The notes: a model not told the origin generated them from the sequence alone. Positions 1 through 5,890 are shown, numbered from the stretch's first letter. The stretch is 12,273 nucleotides of DNA from Baffinella frigidus (GCA_026770585.1 MU646377.1:907831-920103), one strand, 5' to 3'. Made by a program: numbers and translations.

Positions 1-95
1 AAACCTCAACCCTCAACCCTCAACCCTCAACCCCGAACAGTGAACCCTAAACCGTGAACCCTAAACCCTAAACCCTAAACCCAACCCTAAACTCT
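1..95 (+). repeat. Telomere-like degenerate repeat (CAACCCT / CCCTAAA)
   Basis: Four units close to CAACCCT are followed by variants with CCCTAAA, about three of them perfect. The array runs directly into the acceptor-like end CTGAACAG at 94-101 before exon A. It is interstitial rather than a chromosome end, because non-telomeric sequence follows and similar arrays recur throughout the window. Confidence 0.85.
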
Positions 96-101
96 GAACA
101 G

Positions 102-167
102 GTGCTGGAGCGGCTGCAGGAGCAGCGGGGGCGGAAGGGGAAGGAGCTTGTCCTCGCCAAAGAGCAG
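102..167 (+). CDS. Exon A, coiled-coil-like segment
   Basis: This is a 66-nt open stretch (22 codons) preceded by AG at 100-101 and followed by GT at 168-169. The peptide begins VLERLQEQRGRKGKE and ends LVLAKEQ, a heptad-compatible, highly charged sequence with high GC at third positions, unlike the A/C-rich repeat before it. Both ends are phase 0. Support also comes from a second copy of its last 39 nt at 266-304 that differs only at two synonymous positions. The donor (GAGCAG then GTTCTT) is weak against a GTRAGT consensus but like other donors here. No function recognised. Confidence 0.55.
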
Positions 168-213
168 GTTCTTCGCGTTCCTGAACAGATTCAATTTCAG
201 ATTTGGCTTGGCG

Positions 214-264
214 TTTGAGCCATTTCGTACTTTGAGCCATTTCGTACTTTGAGCCATTTCGTAC
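214..264. repeat. Three exact tandem copies of a 17-bp unit
   Basis: The unit TTTGAGCCATTTCGTAC occurs at 214-230, 231-247 and 248-264 with no differences. It ends one base before the partial exon copy at 266, so tandem expansion and exon duplication are physically joined here. Confidence 0.9.
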
Positions 265-265
265 T

Positions 266-304
266 GGGCGGAAGGGGAAGGAGCTTGTTCTTGCCAAAGA
301 GCAG
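266..304 (+). pseudogene. Partial copy of exon A (3' 39 nt)
   Basis: It repeats 129-167 with two differences, GTC to GTT and CTC to CTT, both synonymous (Val, Leu). It keeps the donor junction (GAGCAG then GTGCGG), but the first 27 nt of exon A are missing and no AG stands immediately before it, so as it stands it lacks an obvious acceptor. It could still be joined through a cryptic upstream acceptor, for example the AG at 199-200, but that frame meets a stop. Confidence 0.6.
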
Positions 305-326
305 GTGCGGGGGGGGTCTCGCTGTA

Positions 327-466
327 GGTATATGGTGTATGGTATATCGTATATCGTATATCGTTTATCGTATATGGAATATGGTATATGGTATATGGTA
401 TATGGTATATGGTATATGGTATATGGTATATGGTATATGGTATATGGTATATGGTATATGGTATAT
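327..466. repeat. 7-bp satellite (ATATGGT)n
   Basis: A near-perfect array of ATATGGT runs from about 379 to 465 (about 12 copies), preceded by diverged units (TATATCG, TATGGTG) from 327. The unit length of 7 bp equals that of the telomere-like arrays elsewhere in the window although the sequence is unrelated. It ends at TATAG (468), 13 bases before a consensus-like donor GTGAGT at 482. Confidence 0.95.
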
Positions 467-508
467 AGGGCTGCCGATTTGGTGAGTCCGGGGGTTCCCA
501 GCGCTGCC

Positions 509-545
509 TCAGTCTATTTGGGCGAAGCAATTTCGAACGCGTCAG
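509..545 (-). mobile_element. Fragment of the dispersed ~120-bp element (terminal part)
   Basis: CTCAGTCTATTTGGGC at 509-524 matches the end of the element copies at 3138 and (reverse) 4228 and 6816. The match fades after about 35 bases, so this is a truncated or diverged end in reverse orientation. Confidence 0.5.
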
Positions 546-793
546 CGTGCTGACCCGTTCCTCTTGCCTCTAGACTGCCGTTCAGAAGAGCGCTGCTCAC
601 CGAGACAAAAGTCGAGAGTAGGACGTCTCAAAGCAAAAGTGGAACCTCTGTTAACTTGAGTGACAGTGGAAAACGCTGCTGATGGAGATGACCGCGCGCG
701 CCTGCAATTAGGGTTTTGGGCCTGGATGTTCGGGGTTCGACTCGTCAGCCTACTGACACGGCTGACACGAAACGGTGCAGGTGGAGACTTTTC

Positions 794-840
794 GCAAGTT
801 GACGTGCTGGGCGTGCGGTACAGATTTGTAAAACTTGGGC
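794..840 (+). mobile_element. Internal fragment of the dispersed ~120-bp element
   Basis: AAGTTGACGTGCTGGGCGTG followed by CGGTACAGATTTGTAAAACTTGGG parallels the middle of the copies at 4136-4180 and 6723-6770 (AAGTTGACATGCTGGGTTTG and so on). Both element ends are absent. Confidence 0.5.
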
Positions 841-853
841 AACGGTGCAGGGG

Positions 854-923
854 GACACTGCTGACACTGCTGACACTGCTGACACTGCTGACACTGCTGA
901 CACTGCTGACACACTGCTGACAC
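854..923. repeat. 9-bp tandem repeat (GACACTGCT)n
   Basis: Six exact units run from 854 to 907, followed by a slipped unit GACACACTGCT. A 21-bp sequence ending GACACGAAACGGTGCAGG stands both just after the array (916-936) and upstream at 761-781, so the array lies between direct repeats. The downstream copy ends in the GTGCAG acceptor of exon B. Confidence 0.9.
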
Positions 924-935
924 GAAACGGTGCAG

Positions 936-1013
936 GGGAAGGCGACGCGGCAGCTGCGAGCGCTTGCGCGCGAACGCCGCGAGCTCCTCCAGGCGCCTGT
1001 CCCCGGCGTCCAG
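936..1013 (+). CDS. Exon B, Arg/Leu-rich coiled-coil-like segment
   Basis: A 78-nt phase-0 stretch (26 codons) follows an acceptor-like GTGCAG (930-935) and ends at GTCCAG with a good donor GTAACC. The peptide reads GKATRQLRALARERRELLQ then APVPGVQ, a basic amphipathic helix closing on a Pro/Gly segment. The end of the exon and its donor recur at 1044-1051 and 1106-1138, which supports its being a duplicated unit. The complementary strand is also open here, so strand is inferred from the donor and from neighbouring exons. Confidence 0.5.
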
Positions 1014-1043
1014 GTAACCATCACGCGTCCATCTAAACATAGC

Positions 1044-1138
1044 GCGTCCAGGTAAGCACAGAGTAGGTCCGCGCGCGTGCGCTTCGTGCGGTGGAAACCC
1101 GAACCGTGCTCCTCCTGGCTCCTGTCCTCGACGTCCAG
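1044..1138 (+). pseudogene. Two relics of exon B's 3' end
   Basis: GCGTCCAG at 1044-1051 repeats the last 8 nt of exon B with a strong donor GTAAGC. A longer relic at 1106-1138 encodes VLLLAPVLDVQ against ELLQAPVPGVQ in exon B and is followed by GCAACA, where exon B has GTAACC, so the donor is GC or lost. No convincing acceptor precedes either relic. Confidence 0.45.
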
Positions 1139-1383
1139 GCAACATGCGCTGCCGCGTGCTTGGGTGCTGCTGCAGAATGTCGCCGGTTTCGCAACATGCG
1201 GTGGTGCAGAATGTGGCTTGTTTCGCAGGATGTGTTTCGACGACAACGTTTTCCTCCCCGGCTCGACTCCAAAACGTGGGGCAACCGCATTCTTTCACGT
1301 CTTCTCACACGCGCTTATGTGGCCGGCTTACACTTATGTATGGCCGGCCTACACATAATTCAGTAACGCGCCTTATTTATCAG

Positions 1384-1428
1384 GCATTGCGGGACGCAGA
1401 CGAGAGCGAGCGCATGTTGCTCGAGCAG
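1384..1428 (+). CDS. Exon C, acidic coiled-coil-like segment
   Basis: TTTATCAG (ending 1383) precedes 45 nt encoding ALRDADESERMLLEQ, followed by donor-like GTCCCA. Both boundaries are phase 0. The downstream intron begins within 10 nt of a clean CCCTAAA array. The peptide is a charged amphipathic helix; no family recognised. Only one copy was found. Confidence 0.5.
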
Positions 1429-1436
1429 GTCCCACC

Positions 1437-1785
1437 CCAAACCCTAAACCCTAAATCCTCAACCTCAAACCCTAAACCCTAAACCCTAAACCCTAAACCC
1501 TAAACCCTAAACCCTAAACCCTAAACCCTGAACCCTAAACCCAGCACCCAGAACCCAGAACCCAGAACCTTGAACCCTAAACTCTGAAATATGAACTCTG
1601 AACCCCTCACCCTTAACCCTAAACCCAATATCGCGCCTGAACCCTACACCCTGAACCCTGAACCCTGACCCTGAACCCCACACCATCTCAACGTAACAGA
1701 TTCCCTTTCTGAGCCCATTCATCTTCCTAAACCCTAAACCCTAAACCCTAGACCCTACAACCTGAACCCTTAACCCCAAACCCTA
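1437..1785 (+). repeat. Telomere-like array (CCCTAAA)n with degenerate flanks
   Basis: Perfect CCCTAAA units run from about 1469 to 1527. They decay on both sides into CCCAGAA, CCCTGAA, CCCTCAC and CCTTAAC, and a shorter run of clean units lies at 1727-1748. The C-rich strand is always the + strand. The array abuts the acceptor of exon D (CCCTAACCCAG ending 1791). Confidence 0.95.
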
Positions 1786-1791
1786 ACCCAG

Positions 1792-1821
1792 GAACATTTG
1801 CTGGAGGGGCACGTACAGCAG
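1792..1821 (+). CDS. Exon D, 10-codon mini-exon
   Basis: 30 nt encoding EHLLEGHVQQ stand between CCCTAACCCAG and donor-like GTCACG. The stretch is plainly different from the telomere-like repeats on both sides, and CTAAC upstream resembles a branch-point motif. It is short, so the coding call rests on phase-0 length, splice dinucleotides and being the only non-repeat island in about 390 bp. Confidence 0.4.
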
Positions 1822-2110
1822 GTCACGCACCAAACCCTCAACCCTCAACCCTAAAACCCAAACCCTAAACCCTAAACCCTAAACCCTAAACCCTAAACCC
1901 TAAAACCCAAACCCGGAACCCTGAACCCTGAACCCCATACCTTAAACCCCAAACCCTGAACCCCATACCTTAAACCCTACACCCTGAACCCCATACCCTA
2001 AATCGAAACCCGAAGCCCTACACCCGAAACCTGAAACCCCAAACCCTAAACCCTAAACCCTGAACCCCATACCCTACACCCTGAACCCTGAACCCCAACC
2101 CCGAACCCAG

Positions 2111-2128
2111 GCCGCGCAACAGCAGGAG
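2111..2128 (+). pseudogene. Exon E copy 1, truncated at a poly-C run
   Basis: CAG then GCC GCG CAA CAG CAG GAG (AAQQQE) matches the start of the other E copies but stops at ten C residues (2129-2138), after which telomere-like repeat resumes. No donor is present. Confidence 0.55.
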
Positions 2129-2223
2129 CCCCCCCCCCTGAACCCCAACCCCGAATCCCCATACCCCACACCCCAACCCCTGAACCGTAAATACTAGACC
2201 CTGCACCACATACCCGGAAACAG

Positions 2224-2250
2224 GTTGCGCAACAGCAGGAGGGTCTAGTG
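2224..2250 (+). pseudogene. Exon E copy 2, short form
   Basis: ACAG precedes sequence encoding VAQQQEGLV. Similarity to the full copy ends after GTCTAGTG; the GTGAAA there could be a donor, giving an 8-codon exon ending GGTCTA. Gln replaces Glu at position 4 relative to the full copy. Confidence 0.5.
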
Positions 2251-2430
2251 AAACTCGAACCCCATACCCGAAAACCCAAACCCTGAACCTTGAGATCCAT
2301 ACCCGACACCCGGAACTCCATGCCCGAAACCCCATACCCAAACCCCAAACCCCAACCCCGAATCCCCATACCCCAAACCCCAACCCCTCAACCGTAAATA
2401 CTAGAGCCTGGACCACACACCCGGATGCAG

Positions 2431-2460
2431 ATCGCGCAACAGAAGGAGGGTCTAGTGCGA
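2431..2460 (+). pseudogene. Exon E copy 3, short form
   Basis: ATGCAG precedes sequence encoding IAQQKEGLVR. Like copy 2 it reads GGTCTAGTG, so copies 2 and 3 form a subfamily apart from copies 4-6, which read GGGCTGGTG or GGGCTTGTG. Confidence 0.5.
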
Positions 2461-2562
2461 TCCGAAACTCTAAACCCGAAACCCTGGACCCCACACCCGA
2501 AACCGTAAACCCTGAACCCTCACCCTGGTCGCGCAGACCCTGAACCCCGAACCCGAGAGCAG

Positions 2563-2607
2563 GTGGCGCAGGAGCAGGCGGTGTTGGTGCGGGAGGCGGT
2601 GGTAGCC
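2563..2607 (+). pseudogene. Exon E copy 4
   Basis: The conserved leader ACCCGAGAGCAG precedes sequence encoding VAQEQAVLVREAVVA. Homology to copies 5 and 6 stops at about 2607. The frame runs on to a stop (TAG) at about 2650, with possible donors GTGGTA and GTAGCC at the end of the homologous part, so an alternative end is possible. Confidence 0.5.
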
Positions 2608-2712
2608 GACCATACAACGGCGTGTGAGATGACCTTAATTTCAGAACCGTAGAACGGCGTATGAGATGACCTTAATCTAAGATCAGACCCTGAAGCACAT
2701 ACCCGAGAGCAG

Positions 2713-2769
2713 GTCGCGCAGGAGCAGGAGGGGCTTGTGCGGGAGGCGGTCGCACAGCTGCACCGCCAC
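2713..2769 (+). CDS. Exon E copy 5
   Basis: The leader ACCCGAGAGCAG stands before 57 nt encoding VAQEQEGLVREAVAQLHRH. It matches copy 6 closely for 50 nt, then diverges, without the second half (tryptophan-containing) of copy 6. No GT donor stands at the divergence point; the frame stays open to a TAG near 2844. Intact as a coiled-coil segment but its 3' boundary is unresolved. Confidence 0.4.
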
Positions 2770-2905
2770 CTAACACATTCTACCTCAGATCTGGCTTGGG
2801 GTCGGAACCGTTTCGAACAGCTGACACATATACACTCTGCCTAGTTTACACATATATTGTCTGCCTACACACAATCCACTAATGCGTCGTGATACCCGAG
2901 AGCAG

Positions 2906-2989
2906 GTGGCGCAGGAGCAGGAGGGGCTGGTGCGGGAGGCGGTTGCGGGGCTGCACCGGGCCGTGCGCTGGTGGAACCAAGACGAGAAG
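2906..2989 (+). CDS. Exon E copy 6, full-length version
   Basis: This is the most complete E copy: 84 nt, 28 codons, phase 0 at both ends, acceptor GAGAGCAG, donor GAGAAG then GTGTCC. The peptide runs VAQEQEGLVREAVAGLHR and then AVRWWNQDEK. The first half is the repeated unit seen in six copies, and the second half, with two tryptophans, recurs only at 3077-3102. The charged helical composition fits a coiled-coil protein. It is the likeliest spliced version because it alone has both splice sites and full length. Confidence 0.6.
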
Positions 2990-3027
2990 GTGTCCTAACC
3001 CCGAAATAATTTCAAGCCTAACGCCTA

Positions 3028-3078
3028 GCTCTGCCTCGCTCGGGTTGACCGACTACTGTCAGGTTGACTTGCTCGGTG
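3028..3078 (+). mobile_element. Dispersed ~120-bp element, 5' fragment
   Basis: GCTCTGCCTCGCTCGGGTTG and the next 30 bases match the left part of the copies at 4101 and 6693 and the complement of 3256-3210. The match ends where the exon E tail copy begins, so the element junction lies inside a duplicated exon. Confidence 0.6.
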
Positions 3079-3102
3079 TGCTGGTGGAACCAGGACGAGA
3101 AG
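3077..3102 (+). pseudogene. Exon E copy 7, 3' tail only
   Basis: GTGCTGGTGGAACCAGGACG and following AGAAG repeat the end of copy 6 with one or two changes and keep a GT donor (GTGCAT). The upstream part is replaced by the mobile-element fragment ending at about 3078. Confidence 0.55.
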
Positions 3103-3137
3103 GTGCATCTCATAACCTGTTCAAAATTTCCATTGGC

Positions 3138-3256
3138 CTCAAGTCTATTTGGGCTCACCAATCTGGTGAGCCCTGGCTCTTTTCCGCAGAAACGTGGACG
3201 GGGTTGTACCGCGCACCCAGCATGCCAAGTTGAGAATAGTCGGCCAACCCGAGTGA
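3138..3256 (-). mobile_element. Dispersed ~120-bp element, complete, reverse orientation
   Basis: It starts CTCAAGTCTATTTGGGC and ends GAGTGAGGCAGAGC, the reverse complement of the 6693-6816 copy. A terminal hairpin, GGGCTCACC-aatct-GGTGAGCCC (3151-3173), is conserved in structure. Together with the forward fragment at 3028 it makes an inverted pair. It carries no coding capacity, so it would be non-autonomous (MITE- or SINE-like; class not decided). Confidence 0.65.
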
Positions 3257-3352
3257 GGCAGAGCTACAAGGTGCTAAACCCCTCACCCCGGAACCCTAAA
3301 GCCTGAACCACGACAGAACGGTGGTGTCCAGTTTCAGAGTCGCCAGGCTTAG

Positions 3353-3489
3353 ATAGAGCGGGGTTTTGCATGTGTTGGCCACGAAAACATGGAAACACTC
3401 CCAAAAGGTGTTGGAGCTGGTCTAAATCGTCAACGTTGGGCGATATTTCATTCTTGTCGCATGGCCAACAGATTAACCCAACGCTCTAT
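3353..3489. mobile_element. Foldback element with imperfect inverted ends
   Basis: ATAGAGCG then GGGTT then TGTTGGCCA (3353-3381) is mirrored by TGGCCAACA, AACCC and CGCTCTAT (3462-3489). The interior of about 80 bp has no open frame. This region otherwise contains no exon. Confidence 0.6.
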
Positions 3490-3585
3490 CCAACAGGGCT
3501 CCCTTCGGAGCGAAGAGAAGGACCGTAACCTGCACAAACCCCTAAGCGTCGACTTTTGACGCGTGTCGACTTTCGCTGCACGCAG

Positions 3586-3672
3586 GCGGCACGTGCGCGG
3601 CTGGCGCCGCTAAAAGCGGAACTGGCCCGCCTCGGGATCTCCGCGGCGCCGCTCTTCCTCCTCCAGAACAAG
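3586..3672 (+). CDS. Exon F copy 1
   Basis: An 87-nt phase-0 exon (29 codons) lies between GCACGCAG (3578-3585) and the donor-like GTGCCG. The peptide runs AARARLAPLKAELARLG then ISAAPLFLLQNK: a basic helix followed by a hydrophobic stretch. Its 3' two thirds recur at 4229-4285 with mostly conservative changes, and the first intron bases (GTGCCGTGGC) are shared too, showing that the duplication included the intron edge. Two shorter relics lie between the copies. Not recognised as a known domain. Confidence 0.6.
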
Positions 3673-3740
3673 GTGCCGTGGCAACCCACCCGTCTCACAC
3701 GAAAACCCGAAACTTGATTCGGTTCATCTCACACAAAAAC

Positions 3741-3765
3741 GCCCCCGCTCTTCCTCCTCTAGAAT
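3741..3765 (+). pseudogene. Exon F relic 2
   Basis: GCTCTTCCTCCTCTAGAAT matches the end of exon F (GCTCTTCCTCCTCCAGAAC), but the Gln codon is now TAG and no GT donor follows. The upstream bases TCTCACAC also match the first F intron. Confidence 0.55.
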
Positions 3766-3909
3766 ACCACCAGCCACGGGAAGTGAACCAAATCGAGCGA
3801 TCGCAAAAGTTGATTTCCCTGGGTGATAAACCCTCAGGGGTTTTCCCTTGGTGAAATTGCTCACAGGTCTCCGGATCGCGATTTGGTTCTCTTCTGGTGG
3901 CTGGTGGTA

Positions 3910-3933
3910 GCGCTCTTCCTCCTGAAGAACGAG
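3910..3933 (+). pseudogene. Exon F relic 3
   Basis: 24 nt encode ALFLLKNE with a GT after GAG (GTTTCC). It matches the last 8 codons of exon F, but the 5' part and acceptor are missing. Confidence 0.5.
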
Positions 3934-3955
3934 GTTTCCACACCGCGGACTTCGA

Positions 3956-4043
3956 AGGGAGTTTGAATAACCCATAAGCGATAGGACATAGGACTCTACG
4001 TTAGGCAACCCGTAGGGACATCGGGGGGTTCCTACAGATAAGG
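3956..4043. repeat. Dispersed repeat, copy 1 (GAATAACCC ... GTTCCTAC)
   Basis: It shares GAATAACCC, then CCGTAGGGACA, GGGG and GTTCCTAC-GAT in the same order with 8040-8108, and the last part also resembles the hairpin at 11190-11220. Probably another small mobile sequence; boundaries uncertain. Confidence 0.4.
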
Positions 4044-4100
4044 TAACGGAAACTCGGCCCGTTTTGGGCCGAAAATCCCTTCGTAGCCCGCAGTGTGGTC

Positions 4101-4228
4101 TAGCGCTGCCTCACTCGCGTTGCCCGACTATTCTCAAGTTGACATGCTGGGTTTGCGGTACAAATCCGTCAACTTTGGAGCGGGAAAGTGCCCGGGGGAA
4201 GCGATTTGGGGAGCGCGAATAGACTGAG
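4101..4228 (+). mobile_element. Dispersed ~120-bp element, complete, forward
   Basis: It begins GCGCTGCCTCACTCGCGTTG and ends GCGAATAGACTGAG. The middle matches 6720-6770 closely. The last two bases (AG, 4227-4228) sit exactly where homology to exon F begins, so the element end could serve as a splice acceptor. Confidence 0.65.
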
Positions 4229-4285
4229 ACGGAACTGGCCAGCCTCGGGATCTGCGCCGCACCGATCTTCCTGCTCGAAAAGGAG
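4229..4285 (+). CDS. Exon F copy 4, 5'-truncated by a mobile element
   Basis: 57 nt (19 codons) encode TELASLGICAAPIFLLEKE, matching the last 19 codons of exon F copy 1, with the same donor context GTGCCGTGGC. The first 10 codons are missing and the preceding bases are the end of the element at 4101-4228. Frame and donor are preserved, so the shortened exon could still be spliced using the AG of the element. It carries no stop or frameshift. Confidence 0.5.
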
Positions 4286-4321
4286 GTGCCGTGGCGAACC
4301 CCCCCATCTCACGCGGAATCC

Positions 4322-4351
4322 GTTGTTATTATTATTATTATCATTATTATT
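4322..4351. repeat. (ATT)n microsatellite
   Basis: GTT/ATT trinucleotides with one TCATT interruption, immediately followed by TCGCAG and the first 109-bp repeat unit. Confidence 0.9.
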
Positions 4352-4364
4352 CGCAGACAAGAAG

Positions 4365-4662
4365 ATTGTAATTCGAGATCATGGTCAAAAGTCAAAAGTC
4401 TTTGGTACGACACGTTTTAAACCTGACATCTCTGGCTCCCCGAGCAGACGCCCAAACTCGCTAGCAAATCGATTGTAATCCGGGATCGTGGTACAAAGTG
4501 ACAACGCTTCGGTACCAAACATTTTAAACACGCGACATTTTTGGTCCCCTGAGCAGACGCCCAAACTCGCCAACAAGTCGATTGTAATCCGGGATCGTGG
4601 TACAAAGTGACAACGCTCTGGTACGAAACGTTTTAAACTTGACATTTTTGGCCCCCTGAGCA
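4365..4662. repeat. Three tandem copies of a ~109-bp unit
   Basis: Units start with ATTGTAATYCGRGATCRTGG at 4365, 4472 and 4581 (periods 107 and 109) and contain GGTACnAnAC-TTTTAAAC-GACAT. Each ends in GAGCAG, and the first two then continue ACGCCCAAACTCGC. Units 2 and 3 are the most alike. Shorter relatives occur at 9254, 9354 and about 9540. The frame TPKLANKSIVIRDRGTK is open across the unit junction, but no convincing donor defines an exon. Confidence 0.85.
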
Positions 4663-4663
4663 G

Positions 4664-4705
4664 CCGCCGCAGCTGTCGCGGGCGTCGAATGTCAAAAAGT
4701 GCCAG
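4664..4705 (+). CDS. Possible exon G after the 109-bp repeats
   Basis: GAGCAG precedes 42 nt encoding PPQLSRASNVKKCQ, followed by GCACTT, which would be a GC donor. The length fits phase 0 and the composition resembles other exons, but the weak GC donor and absence of a paralogous copy make it tentative. The next 250 nt (4706-4960) contain a nine-C run and no feature I can support. Confidence 0.25.
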
Positions 4706-4963
4706 GCACTTGTCGGGTGCGAATGCCCCCCCCCAACAACCCGTAGCTGCGCATATCGGATTTCGAGTTGCTTTACAAAAGTTGCCTCACAGCAAAGTTG
4801 TCTCGTGGCTGCTAAGTCTCCCTGTAAAACCCCCTTCACCACACAGTGGGCCTCCAAGGAAACATGTCGGTTAGTAAGATGTCTTTGTACCGAGCAATTC
4901 TTGATTAGAACCACGAAGATAAATGTACCGATCTGCAAAGCCTCTCCGTGGTCGCTCGTAAAG

Positions 4964-5092
4964 ACCTTGCACGAACCTTCCACGGAGATGCACAGAGCCA
5001 GGCCTCGTCAAATCCTCGCAAGCCGCTTGCAATTATAAAGACGTTGCGCGAGCCCCGCAGGGACATTCTGCGGCGGGTGCGAGAGTACCTTA
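4964..5092 (+). pseudogene. Two diverged copies of the 5' part of exon N
   Basis: ACCTTGCACGAACCTTCCAC (4964) and ACGTTGCGCGAGCCCCGCAG (5041) parallel ACGTTGCGCGAATGGCGCAG before exon N copy 1 (5123), giving a tandem period of about 80 bp. The second copy is open and encodes TLREPRRDILRRVREYL after TATAAAG, but it lacks a donor and runs into CAACCCTGAACCC repeat. The first is more decayed. Confidence 0.5.
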
Positions 5093-5146
5093 CACCCTGC
5101 AACCCTGAACCCAAAAGCTTGAACGTTGCGCGAATGGCGCAGGGAG

Positions 5147-5218
5147 ATTCTGCGGCTGGTGCGGGAGTATCAGCGCGTGCTCTCCGAGATGCACTCCCGC
5201 CAAGCCGCCCTGAACCAG
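5147..5218 (+). CDS. Exon N copy 1, full-length coiled-coil-like exon
   Basis: An open stretch encodes ILRLVREYQRVL then SEMHSRQAALNQ, ending AACCAG with donor GTCGAG. With acceptor GGGAG at 5142-5146 it is 72 nt and phase 0. The frame is open further upstream (LREWRRE, from 5124), so the true start may be earlier, although an in-frame TGA lies just before. The last ten codons recur seven more times downstream to 6279. The alternation of Leu/Val with charged residues is typical of coiled coil. Likely the functional representative of this exon family. Confidence 0.55.
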
Positions 5219-5307
5219 GTCGAGACTCCCGCCCCCTCAAAACCCCTAAAGACCCTGAACCCGAGACCAGCGACCAGAGACCCGAAACACGAAACACGTA
5301 ACACGAG

Positions 5308-5337
5308 ATGCACTCCCGCCAAGCCGCCCTGAACCTG
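5308..5337 (+). CDS. Exon N copy 2 (MHSRQAALNL)
   Basis: ACACGAG precedes 30 nt encoding MHSRQAALNL with donor GTCGAG. Nucleotide identity to copy 1 is complete from GAGATGCACTCC to GAACC; CAG has become CTG before the donor. Phase 0 if the AG of GAG is used as acceptor. Confidence 0.45.
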
Positions 5338-5436
5338 GTCGAGACTCCCGCCCCCAGTGCGTGCACCTCAACCTTCAACCCTAAAAGACGCCTCAACACC
5401 CCTAAAGGCCCGAAACCCGAGACCGGAGACCCGAAA

Positions 5437-5478
5437 CACGAATCACGAATCACGAATCACGAATCACGAATCACGAAA
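5437..5478. repeat. 7-bp array (CACGAAT)n
   Basis: Five exact CACGAAT units (5437-5471) and a sixth ending AAA. They lie inside CCCGAAA-type repeat, from which they could derive by substitution and local expansion. Confidence 0.95.
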
Positions 5479-5512
5479 CCCGCGATAAAACCCGAAACCC
5501 GAAACTTCCGAG

Positions 5513-5542
5513 ATGCACTCCCGGCAGGCGGCGCTAAACCAG
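5513..5542 (+). CDS. Exon N copy 3 (MHSRQAALNQ)
   Basis: TTCCGAG precedes 30 nt encoding MHSRQAALNQ and donor GTCTCA. It differs from copy 1 at several third positions (CGG, CAG, GCG, GCG, CTA) with no amino-acid change, a synonymous-only pattern. The donor context GTCTCAAACCCC is shared with copies 5 and 8, so they form a subfamily. Confidence 0.5.
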
Positions 5543-5631
5543 GTCTCAAACCCCCTCAACCCTAAACCCCTGAACCCTCGACCCCTGAACCCTTGACCCC
5601 TAAACCCGGAACCCGAAACACCGAACCCGCG

Positions 5632-5661
5632 ATGCAGTCCCGCCAAGCCACGCTCAACCAG
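5632..5661 (+). pseudogene. Exon N copy 4 (MQSRQATLNQ), acceptor altered
   Basis: 30 nt encode MQSRQATLNQ with donor GTCGAG, but the bases before ATG are CGCG rather than GAG, so the shared acceptor AG is lost. It is otherwise intact. Confidence 0.45.
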
Positions 5662-5795
5662 GTCGAGACTCCCACCCCCACTTCGTGCACCTCAACCCTC
5701 AACCCTAAAAAAGGCCTCGACACCCCGAAATCCCTGAACCCTAAACCTCGAAACCCGAAACCCCGAAACCTGAAACCCGAAACCCGGAACCCGAC

Positions 5796-5820
5796 ATCCT
5801 CCAAAGCGGCGACTAACTAG
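5796..5820 (+). pseudogene. Exon N copy 5, stop before the donor
   Basis: It encodes TSSKAATN and then TAG directly before GTCTCAAAACCCC, so the final CAG of the exon has become TAG. The 5' half is diverged. Confidence 0.5.
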
Positions 5821-5864
5821 GTCTCAAAACCCCTGAACCCAAACCCCAACCCGAAACTTCCCAA

Positions 5865-5890
5865 GGAAGTGCACTGCTAGCCAGAAGATT
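5865..5890 (+). pseudogene. Exon N copy 6, decayed relic
   Basis: GAAGTGCACTGCTAGCCAGA resembles GAGATGCACTCCCGCCAAGC. It holds an in-frame TAG and no donor. Confidence 0.35.

Larger units (their letters stand above)
1832..2558 (+). repeat. Degenerate telomere-like intron repeats hosting exon E copies
   Basis: CCCTAAA units (clean at about 1863-1903) grade into CCCTGAA, CCCATAC and CCCGAA variants. The non-repeat islands within are copies of exon E at 2111, 2224 and 2431, so repeat and exon fragment alternate. A further tiny exon-like trace, GTCGCGCAG, lies at 2528-2536. Confidence 0.9.
5219..5870 (+). repeat. Degenerate CCCGAAA/CCCTGAA repeats between exon N copies
   Basis: The spacers between N copies consist of units such as CCCGAAA, CCCTGAA, CCCTAAA and GACCCGAA. 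Copies 1, 2 and 4 share GTCGAGACTCCC after the exon, and copies 2 and 4 also share GTGCACCTCAACC about 20 nt further on, so intron starts were copied with the exon. Confidence 0.85.

Noticed and set aside
1-95. True chromosome end (telomere) at the left edge
   Set aside because: Units are degenerate and mixed, and the same type of array recurs over ten kb between exon-like islands; interstitial repeat fits better.
469-481. 13-nt micro-exon between TATAG and GTGAGT
   Set aside because: The donor is good, but the length is not a multiple of three, no copy exists and the acceptor is made by the satellite end; unsupported without RNA.
249-553. Plus-strand open frames coding Met-Val-Tyr-Gly-Ile-Trp repeats
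   Set aside because: They are translations of the 7-bp ATATGGT satellite, open in all three frames.
650-745. tRNA or tRNA-derived SINE, from GGTTCGACTC at 734-743 (B-box-like)
   Set aside because: No A box at proper spacing, no cloverleaf and no acceptor stem.
2018-2617. Minus-strand open frame of 199 codons rich in GFRV/GFGV
   Set aside because: It is the translation of 7-bp repeats (7 is not a multiple of 3, so open in rotating frames); low-complexity output with no splice or start evidence.
5437-5478. CRISPR array or similar spaced repeats
   Set aside because: Units are directly adjacent without spacers, and the window is eukaryotic.
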